Below are positions 1 through 4,632 of a stretch of 5,067 nt of DNA, piece after piece. Every line of letters begins with the position of its first letter. Position 1 is the first letter of the stretch. Where the stretch lies: NCBI GenBank assembly GCA_029865405.1, contig JAOUGZ010000246.1, forward strand, positions 1 through 5,067, in the 5' to 3' direction. Position numbers and translations under genes: made by a program. This stretch comes from Betaproteobacteria bacterium. GTDB taxonomy: Bacteria > Pseudomonadota > Gammaproteobacteria > Burkholderiales > SG8-39. The notes below the pieces were generated by a model. The model searched no databases, had not been told where the DNA came from, and worked only from the letters and a program-made list of their open reading frames with translations.

Positions 1-1018
1 CGAGCCCTTCGGTCCAGGCGAGGATGCTCTCGGCCGAGCGGTAGCGCAGCGACCAGTCGGCGACCAGCTCGAGCGGCCAGAGCATGTCGGTGCCGGCTTT
101 CATGTTGCCCAGCAGCAGATGGCCGCGCGGGCGCAGCGCCTCGTACAGACGCTTGGTCAGGATGCGGCAGGTGCGGTCGCTGAAGTAATCGAACAGGCCC
201 GCGCTGTAGATGAGGTTTGCCGGCGGCAGCAGTTCGACGGGCTCGATCTCGCGCAGCAGGCGCAAGACCGAGAGGTGGCGCATCTCGATGCGGGCCGCGC
301 CGTTCGACGGTCCGTCACGCACGGCCTCGGCCAGCTGCCGGCCGGCAAAGCACAGCGCGTCTCCGTCCTGGTCAATCAGGAAGAAGCGCGTCGGGCGCGC
401 CGCGAGCGGGTCATGCGCGAGGAACTCCGTCACTTCGCGTGACGGACCACTGCCCAGGCTCGCGACCACGCAGGGCCCCGGGCCGCCATGCTGCGCGACG
501 GCCTCGGCGATCGCGTGGCGTACGAGCTCCTTGCGCTTGACCACGAAGTGGCCGATGTGCACCGCCAGGTCGTGCGCGACCTGGCCGAACTGGGTGTCGC
601 CTTCGGGCTCGCGGTGGTACATGTAGTCCATCACCCGGTAGTCGCCCGGATAGCCGAGCGGCTTGGTGTAGGCCTGGCGCCACAGCGGTGCGCCCATCAG
701 CTCGCACGTCAGGTGCGTCTCGGTGTAGTCCTTGGCGAGGCGCAGGTGCTCCGGCGTCGCCGCGATCTCCGCCAGGCACGCCGCCGCGTCCACCCACGCC
801 GCTCGCCACTCGTTCCACAGATTCTTCGTGATCGCCTCGGTGGCGGCGCCGGCATCGGCCACCGCGACGCCCGGCACGGCCGAGCGCAGCCGCGACTTCG
901 TCGCCATAAGCAGCTCGACCGTCCGGTCCACCACGTCGCGGTATTCGGGGCAGAGGCGGCCCGCGGCGAGCGCGGCAGCCGGGGCTGGAACTTGCTGTCG
1001 GCCCAGCGTGATGTCCAT
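1..1018 (-). CDS. Class I SAM-dependent methyltransferase, C-terminus cut by window edge
   Basis: The frame is open from the ATG at 1018 to the window edge, giving 339 codons with no stop, so the gene is partial at its 3' end. Residues 1-175 are mostly helical and contain the strongly patterned stretch KPLGYPGDYR (119-128), followed by DYMY. A Rossmann-type domain follows: motif I VVASLGSGPSRE (184-195, G189 and G191), an acidic end of strand 2 at FLIDQDGD (D216), then NLIYSAGLFDYFSDR (268-282) and LRPRGHLLLGNM (295-306), typical of motifs IV-VI. The KPLGYxGDY and SAGLFDY patterns belong to a methyltransferase family whose members, as I recall, are often annotated as 3-hydroxypalmitate methyl ester (PhcB-like) biosynthesis proteins. 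The substrate here is not proven. The start follows the cyclase stop by one base, with AAGG nine bases upstream inside the cyclase gene, so the two are probably translationally coupled. The SAM-methyltransferase call is firm; the lipid substrate is inference. Confidence 0.85.
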   Translation of the reverse strand, partial: MDITLGRQQVPAPAAALAAGRLCPEYRDVVDRTVELLMATKSRLRSAVPGVAVADAGAATEAITKNLWNEWRAAWVDAAACLAEIAATPEHLRLAKDYTETHLTCELMGAPLWRQAYTKPLGYPGDYRVMDYMYHREPEGDTQFGQVAHDLAVHIGHFVVKRKELVRHAIAEAVAQHGGPGPCVVASLGSGPSREVTEFLAHDPLAARPTRFFLIDQDGDALCFAGRQLAEAVRDGPSNGAARIEMRHLSVLRLLREIEPVELLPPANLIYSAGLFDYFSDRTCRILTKRLYEALRPRGHLLLGNMKAGTDMLWPLELVADWSLRYRSAESILAWTEGL

Positions 1019-1019
1019 G

Positions 1020-2318
1020 TCACACCGCCTTCGTGGTCCTGAGATCCACCGGCTCGCGCGCCGCGTCGCTGATCACGCGCAACCCCGCACCCGCCGCCAC
1101 CTTGCGCCCGGTCAGCAGGTAGGCACTGATGTGCTCGCCGTGCTTGAGCGTCAGCGTGCCGCGCTCCTGGAACTCGTACCGGTTGCGCAGGCGCCAGTAG
1201 GTGGTCTCGGACACCTGGATGGCGCCGGGAATGCTTTCCTGCTGCAGCCGGCTGGCGTCGTTCACCGGGCCGCCCCACAAATCGAAGATCGGCACGTGCG
1301 TGCCGATGACGCCCGAGACCAGCGACCCGGTGCTCATGCCGATGCGCACCTGCAGCGGCAGGTCGTTCTCGCGGGCGTACTCGCGCACGAAGGCAAGCGC
1401 CTCGATGGCGAATTCGGCCATGGCCTCGGCACTGCGCGGCGAGGGCGAGCGCACGCCAGCGACCGCCATGTAGCAATCGCCGATGGTCTTGACTTTCTCC
1501 ACACCCAGGCGGTCCGAGAGCTCGTCGAAGCGATTGAAGATCGCGCTCAGCACCTCGACGACGTGGCCCGGCGCCATGCGGTGCGTGAGCGAGGTGAAGC
1601 CGACGATGTCGGCGAACAGCACCGTCGCTTCGCCCACGGCCTCGGCGATGGAGCGCTCGCCGTCGCGCAGGCGGTTCATGATGCGGTCGGGCAGGAAGTT
1701 GCGCAGCAGCGTCTCGCTCGCCTGCTTGTCCTTGCGCAGGTCTTCCTCGAGCGCGAAGGCGTGGCGCTCCATCCATTCGAGCAGCGCCGTGTAGGTCAAC
1801 CCGACCAGCGAGGCCGAGATCAGGAAGACATTGGTGTTGAGGAGCTGAAACGCGCTGCCGTCTTTGGCCAGGAGCATGACATTGGCCAGCGCCACGATTG
1901 CGCAGCAGGCGATCACCGCTGCCGAAAGCAACAGGCGGATGGCGCCACAGGCGTACATGATGACGAGCAGCAGGCCCGGGACGCCGTAGGTGAACCCGTC
2001 CGGCAGGATCGCCAGCACCAGGACGATGCCGGTCGCGCCCAGGACCACGGTGACGCAGAGCACGCTCTGCGACCAGCGCTCGAAGCTCTGCAGGAAGGTC
2101 AGCCCGAAGACGACGACGGCAAAGAAGCTGAACGGCAGGCGCACCGTCAGCGTGTAGAGCAACGCGTCCGGGGCGATGCTGTAGTCCCAGGCGAGGAACA
2201 GCAGGTAGAGCGTCGCCGCGAGGGGCAGCGATACGCGGATGAACGGGATCGAGCGCTCCGCGTATCGCGCGCGAAAACGGGATTCCTTCACGCCTTCGAA
2301 TCGGCCCAGTCCGGGCAT
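1020..2318 (-). CDS. Six-transmembrane class III adenylate cyclase
   Basis: A 432-residue integral inner-membrane protein predicted to make cAMP from ATP. The N-terminal half has six hydrophobic segments (about 25-44, 58-78, 86-105, 111-130, 131-150, 162-180), then a charged helical linker, then the LRNFLP-type lead-in to a class III catalytic domain (about 225-400). The catalytic set looks complete: metal-binding D237 (FADIVGFT) and D281 (TIGDCYMA), adenine-selecting K277 (VKTIGD) and D346 (FDLWGG), and transition-state N353 and R357 (VNDASR). Guanylate cyclases usually have Glu and Cys at the two selecting positions, so adenylate specificity is favoured. One catalytic domain means it should act as a homodimer, like mycobacterial Rv1625c. 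I chose the ATG at 2318 because GAGGTGA lies four bases upstream. A GTG at 2342 in the same frame would add eight residues but has no ribosome site. The membrane part resembles no sensor domain I can name. The methyltransferase gene follows after one base. Confidence 0.93.
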   Translation of the reverse strand: MPGLGRFEGVKESRFRARYAERSIPFIRVSLPLAATLYLLFLAWDYSIAPDALLYTLTVRLPFSFFAVVVFGLTFLQSFERWSQSVLCVTVVLGATGIVLVLAILPDGFTYGVPGLLLVIMYACGAIRLLLSAAVIACCAIVALANVMLLAKDGSAFQLLNTNVFLISASLVGLTYTALLEWMERHAFALEEDLRKDKQASETLLRNFLPDRIMNRLRDGERSIAEAVGEATVLFADIVGFTSLTHRMAPGHVVEVLSAIFNRFDELSDRLGVEKVKTIGDCYMAVAGVRSPSPRSAEAMAEFAIEALAFVREYARENDLPLQVRIGMSTGSLVSGVIGTHVPIFDLWGGPVNDASRLQQESIPGAIQVSETTYWRLRNRYEFQERGTLTLKHGEHISAYLLTGRKVAAGAGLRVISDAAREPVDLRTTKAV

Positions 2319-2322
2319 CGCC

Positions 2323-2329
2323 TCACCTC
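2323..2329 (-). promoter_or_regulatory. Ribosome binding site that fixes the cyclase start
   Basis: GAGGTGA on the minus strand lies four bases before the ATG at 2318 and is the best Shine-Dalgarno match in the window. It decides for this ATG against the GTG at 2342. By contrast, the dioxygenase, phospholipase and acetyltransferase starts have no recognisable ribosome site. Confidence 0.7.
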
Positions 2330-2353
2330 GATGCGAGTACACACTGACGCTAG

Positions 2354-2368
2354 CCGGGGTGGTCCCGG
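2354..2368. repeat. Small GC-rich inverted repeat in the cyclase leader
   Basis: CCGGG at 2354-2358 and CCCGG at 2364-2368 form a perfect 5-bp stem with a 5-base loop. It is nested between the arms of the larger 2336-2400 repeat and would form a small hairpin in the cyclase leader RNA. It is short enough to be chance in DNA this GC-rich. Confidence 0.4.
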
Positions 2369-2373
2369 ACGAA

Positions 2374-2379
2374 TGTCAA
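2374..2379 (-). promoter_or_regulatory. Possible -35 element (TTGACA) for the cyclase gene
   Basis: A perfect TTGACA lies on the minus strand 55 bases upstream of the cyclase ATG, which is notable in such GC-rich DNA. The hexamer 17 bases downstream is CGGCTA (2356-2351), a poor -10. TAGCGT (2352-2347) is slightly better but 21 bases away. If real, the promoter would be weak or activator-dependent. The first bases also form the T-rich tail of the upstream hairpin, which is another explanation for the sequence. Confidence 0.25.
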
Positions 2380-2382
2380 AGA

Positions 2383-2409
2383 GCGTGACCAGCGTGTACT
2401 AAGTCACGC
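2383..2409 (-). terminator. Terminator-like hairpin overlapping the dioxygenase stop codon
   Basis: On the minus strand GCGTGAC (2409-2403) and GTCACGC (2389-2383) form a perfect 7-bp stem with a 13-base loop, extendable by one G-U pair. TCTTTG follows at once. The dioxygenase TGA stop lies inside the upstream arm. The arrangement suits a weak intrinsic terminator or attenuator between dioxygenase and cyclase. The stem is only moderately GC-rich and the T tract is short and interrupted, so strong termination is unlikely. Confidence 0.45.
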
Positions 2410-3237
2410 CGGCGCGCGTAAGGATTTGCCTGATCCCGGGCTCAGGAAATACGCATCCATGGCGAGCACGCCGCCTTCCACGTGCGAGAGGAAACGCTCG
2501 GCGCGCGCATCGCCGCCCGCCGCGCCGAGCGCCACGAACAGCGGCAGGAAGTGCTCCTCGCTCGGGTGCGCGCGCACGCCGGCCGGCGACAGCCGGCGGT
2601 AGTCGGCGAGCCGGTCGTAGTCATGTGTCTCGATGCACCGGCGCACCCATTCCTGGAATTCGGCCACGTAGGGCTCGGCATGCGCGATTCCCGTGTCGCG
2701 CACGCTGCGCAATTCGCGCAGGTTGTGCGTCAGGTGCCCGGAGCCGATGATGAGAACGCCCTCGCGCGCGAGCGGCGAGAGCGCGGCGCCGAGCGCAAGG
2801 TGGTGGCGCGGGCCGAGCGCTGTTTGCACGGAGACCTGCACCACCGGCACGCTGGCGTCCGGGTACGCGTACAGGAGCGGCGCCCATGCACCATGGTCGA
2901 GGCCGCGCTGCGGGTCGATCGAGGCCTCCAGGCCGGCGGCGGCGAGCAGCTGCAATGCGCGCCGCGCGAGCTCAGGCGCGCCCGGGGCCGGATAGCGGAT
3001 TTCGTACAGGGGCTGCGGGAAGCCGTAGAAATCGTGGATCGTGTCGGGATGCTCGACGCCACTGAGGATCGGCTGCCCCGCTTCCCAATGCGCCGAGGCG
3101 ATGAGCAGCGCGCGCGGGCGCGGCAGGCGCCGACCGAGCTCGGCCCAGGCCCGGCCCGAGGCACCCGCTTCGAGCGCATGCATGGGCGAGCCATGCGAGA
3201 TGAAGACGGCGGGCAACGGCGCGCTAGACTCGGACAT
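2404..3237 (-). CDS. LigB/DODA-type extradiol aromatic ring-opening dioxygenase (YgiD-like)
   Basis: A 277-residue cytosolic protein of the class III extradiol dioxygenase family, which includes plant DOPA dioxygenase and E. coli YgiD (4,5-DOPA extradiol dioxygenase). These open catechol rings using a metal held mainly by histidines. The length is normal for the family. Conserved landmarks are FISHGSPMHALE (12-23, H15), IASAHWE (46-52, H50), TIHDFYGFP (66-74, H68), GLDHGAWAPL (112-121, H115), IIGSGHLTHNL (163-173, H168 and H171) and HPSEEHFLPLF (224-234, H224 and H229). By comparison with YgiD, H15, H50, H168 and one of H224/H229 are the likely metal ligands; this assignment is from memory. 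The ATG at 3237 puts strand 1 at PAVFISHG as in relatives, but no Shine-Dalgarno precedes it (GTGGTCA then ATG). It is divergent from the phospholipase and may be the first gene of a unit leading into the cyclase. The natural substrate cannot be told from sequence. Confidence 0.9.
   Translation of the reverse strand: MSESSAPLPAVFISHGSPMHALEAGASGRAWAELGRRLPRPRALLIASAHWEAGQPILSGVEHPDTIHDFYGFPQPLYEIRYPAPGAPELARRALQLLAAAGLEASIDPQRGLDHGAWAPLLYAYPDASVPVVQVSVQTALGPRHHLALGAALSPLAREGVLIIGSGHLTHNLRELRSVRDTGIAHAEPYVAEFQEWVRRCIETHDYDRLADYRRLSPAGVRAHPSEEHFLPLFVALGAAGGDARAERFLSHVEGGVLAMDAYFLSPGSGKSLRAPA
3225..3230 (+). promoter_or_regulatory. Possible -10 element (TAGACT) for the phospholipase gene
   Basis: TAGACT lies in the first codons of the divergent dioxygenase gene, six bases before the TTG at 3237 and 30 bases before the preferred ATG at 3261. 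It matches TATAAT at four positions and is the same hexamer as in the predicted acetyltransferase promoter. The matching -35 is poor (TGAAGA at 3201-3206, 18-base spacer). Transcription starting near 3237 would give a leader of about 24 bases. Confidence 0.3.
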
Positions 3238-3260
3238 TGACCACGATTCTGGCAGAAACC

Positions 3261-4082
3261 ATGACCCGCTGGCCGCTCCTGCTCTGCGCGCTCGCGGCGT
3301 TGCCCGCCGCGGCGCAGGAAAAGCCTGCGCCGGACGCGCTGCAGAGCTTTACCGTGAATCAGGCGCGCGACGGCGTCGAGCCGCCGCTCACCGAGAACGA
3401 GCCCGTCTATTTCGTCATGGGCACGCGCGGCGGCACCAATGCGCGTTTCCAGCTTTCGTTCAAGTACCGGCTCTTCGACCGCGGGCTGGGATGGGGCGGC
3501 GAGCGGCCCTGGCTGTCCGGGTTCTATCTCGGCTACACCCAGACTTCGCTGTGGAACCTGTCCGGCGATTCCAAGCCGTTCCGCGATACGAGCTACCGGC
3601 CGTCTTTCTTCTGGGCGTGGAATCGCACCGACGACAAGACCTGGATCGACGCGCTGCGCGTCGGCTTCGAGCACGAGTCGAACGGCAAGGAAGGCGCGCA
3701 ATCGCGCTCCATCGACATGCTGTTCGTGCGACCGGCGTGGCACTGGGACTTCGCCAACGGCAAGCGGCTCGAGATCACGCCGAAGATCTACGGCTACCTA
3801 GACAAGGAAGAAAACCCGGACATCCAGCGCTACCGCGGCTACGTCGACGGGCGGCTGCGCTACGGCGACGAGGTGCGCAGCTGGGTGGCGATGGCGCGGC
3901 TTGGCACCGCGGGCAAGGGCAGCCTGACGCTCGACTGGTTCGAGCGCACGCGCGTGCTCGGCTTCGGCCCGGTGTCGGGCTACTTCCACGTGCAGTTCTT
4001 CGCCGGATACGGCGAAGACATTCTCGACTACAACCAGCGCTTCAAGTCGCAGCTGCGCCTGGGCTTCGCCATCGTGCCCTAG
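3261..4082 (+). CDS. pldA: Outer-membrane phospholipase A (PldA/OMPLA family)
   Basis: A 273-residue precursor of a 12-stranded outer-membrane beta-barrel that hydrolyses acyl chains of phospholipids reaching the outer leaflet. It acts as a calcium-dependent dimer in E. coli. Residues 1-18 form a signal peptide (MTRWPLLL, hydrophobic core, AAA before QE). Family landmarks are YTQTSLWNLSG (92-102), PFRDTSYRP (106-114), the active-site stretch FEHESNG (136-142) with H138 and S140, SRS (148-150) matching the calcium-site Ser152 of E. coli, NPDIQRYRGY (185-194) and AGYGEDILDYN (248-258). The third catalytic position, Asn156 in E. coli, is Asp152 here (SRSID instead of SRSWN). The protein ends GFAIVP, without the terminal Phe common in barrel proteins. 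I prefer the ATG at 3261 because it begins a clean signal peptide. A TTG at 3237 in frame would add eight residues and overlap the dioxygenase start. Neither start has a clear ribosome site. Confidence 0.92.
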   Translation: MTRWPLLLCALAALPAAAQEKPAPDALQSFTVNQARDGVEPPLTENEPVYFVMGTRGGTNARFQLSFKYRLFDRGLGWGGERPWLSGFYLGYTQTSLWNLSGDSKPFRDTSYRPSFFWAWNRTDDKTWIDALRVGFEHESNGKEGAQSRSIDMLFVRPAWHWDFANGKRLEITPKIYGYLDKEENPDIQRYRGYVDGRLRYGDEVRSWVAMARLGTAGKGSLTLDWFERTRVLGFGPVSGYFHVQFFAGYGEDILDYNQRFKSQLRLGFAIVP

Positions 4083-4126
4083 CGCGGCGCGCTCAGGTCG
4101 TCGACGGCCGCCAGGTGTAGGGCACG
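4073..4126. repeat. 9-bp inverted repeat spanning two convergent stop codons
   Basis: CGTGCCCTA (4073-4081) and TAGGGCACG (4118-4126) are perfect inverted copies with a 36-base GC-rich loop. The left arm holds most of the phospholipase TAG stop. The loop holds the stop and last codons of the acetyltransferase. Being symmetric, it could fold in transcripts from either side and protect or end both mRNAs. There is no T tract on either strand, so a classic intrinsic terminator is not supported. Confidence 0.45.
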
Positions 4127-4596
4127 GGGCCGGCTGCGCGCAGCACGCGGATCATGCGCAGCGCCGCTTCGCGGCCCCGGTAGTAGCCGGGCACGACGAT
4201 GGTCTCGTCGAATCCCATGGCGCGATAGAAGCCGCGCGCGGCCTCGTTGCCGGCGCGCAGCTCGAGATGCAGGCTGGCCATGCCGGCCGTGCGGGCCGAT
4301 TCCACCAGCCAGTCGACGAGGCGCCGGCCGATGCCCATGCGCCGGTGCGTGGGGCGCACCGCGAGCAGCACCAGGTGCGCGCGCTCGTCGCCGAACTCCA
4401 TGATGCCGAAGCCGGCGATGCGCCCGCCGTCGCAGGCCACGGGGATCAGCGTTTCCGCATTCCGGAGTGCCTTCAGCACGCGCGCGGCATCGTACTTCCA
4501 GCCCAGGCCCGATTCGACCAGGTCGCGCGACATCAGCGCGATCGCCTGTGCGTCGCGCTGCCCGGCGAGCCTGACCGTGATGGCGTGTGCGGTCAT
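4093..4596 (-). CDS. GNAT-family N-acetyltransferase (RimI-like)
   Basis: A 167-residue single-domain GNAT protein, normal in length, expected to move an acetyl group from acetyl-CoA to an amine or protein N-terminus. Strand 1 is ITVRLAGQRDA (6-16). The central beta strands run through IPVACDGGRIAGFGIMEF and HLVLLAV (about 51-80). The acetyl-CoA pyrophosphate loop is RPTHRRMGIGRRL (81-93, fitting R-x-x-G-x-G with R85, G88, G90). Motif B is LELRAGNEAARGFYRAMGF (111-129), with N117 and Y124, the latter a candidate general acid. The pattern resembles RimI, but the acceptor cannot be deduced and there is no partner such as TsaB nearby, so I give no symbol. The ATG at 4596 lacks a Shine-Dalgarno and lies six bases after a good -10, suggesting leaderless translation. 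It converges on the phospholipase gene with 10 bp between stops. Confidence 0.9.
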   Translation of the reverse strand: MTAHAITVRLAGQRDAQAIALMSRDLVESGLGWKYDAARVLKALRNAETLIPVACDGGRIAGFGIMEFGDERAHLVLLAVRPTHRRMGIGRRLVDWLVESARTAGMASLHLELRAGNEAARGFYRAMGFDETIVVPGYYRGREAALRMIRVLRAAGPVPYTWRPSTT

Positions 4597-4602
4597 GCGG
4601 GA

Positions 4603-4632
4603 AGTCTAATCGCAATGCCGGCGCGTTGTCAT
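4603..4632 (-). promoter_or_regulatory. Predicted sigma-70 promoter of the acetyltransferase gene
   Basis: On the minus strand ATGACA (4632-4627, five of six matches to TTGACA) is followed after 18 bases by TAGACT (4608-4603, four of six to TATAAT). Six bases then lead to the ATG at 4596, so transcription would start at or within a few bases of the start codon. The -35 overlaps the stop codon of the upstream aminopeptidase gene. The absence of a ribosome site fits a leaderless mRNA. Confidence 0.5.

Larger units (their letters stand above)
2336..2400. repeat. 11-bp inverted repeat across the dioxygenase-cyclase gap
   Basis: AGTACACACTG at 2336-2346 and CAGCGTGTACT at 2390-2400 are inverted copies matching at 10 of 11 positions, with 43 bp between. 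In minus-strand RNA the single mismatch becomes a G-U pair, so all 11 positions can pair. The right copy lies entirely in the loop of the hairpin at 2383-2409, and the left copy lies six bases from the cyclase ribosome site. The repeats are seen directly; a role as RNA switch or paired operator is inference. Confidence 0.6.

Noticed and set aside
119..1042. Several open frames on the plus strand opposite the methyltransferase
   Set aside because: The minus-strand frame contains conserved methyltransferase motifs along its whole length; the plus-strand frames are low-complexity Arg/Ala-rich and have no family features.
2319..2342. GTG at 2342 as the cyclase start
   Set aside because: No ribosome site lies upstream of it, while the ATG at 2318 has GAGGTGA at the proper distance.
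732..2402. A 556-codon open frame on the plus strand opposite the cyclase gene
   Set aside because: It is exactly antiparallel to a gene with clear catalytic motifs, is rich in Arg, Gln, His and Ala without any domain pattern, and is the usual result of GC-rich codon use.
2482..3240. A 252-codon plus-strand open frame opposite the dioxygenase
   Set aside because: The dioxygenase motifs on the minus strand are unmistakable; the opposite frame shows no recognisable domain.
3237..3260. TTG at 3237 as the phospholipase start
   Set aside because: It would put eight polar residues before a well-formed signal peptide that begins at the ATG at 3261. It is kept only as an alternative because a -10-like TAGACT precedes it.
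3238..3260. CAGAAT (minus strand 3254-3249) as a -10 for the dioxygenase
   Set aside because: It has only four matches to consensus and no acceptable -35 at 16-18 bases, so I did not list it.
3276..3290. Cys9 in the phospholipase leader as a lipoprotein site
   Set aside because: The preceding residues are LLL, which do not fit a lipobox, and the AAA-QE cleavage site further on suits signal peptidase I.
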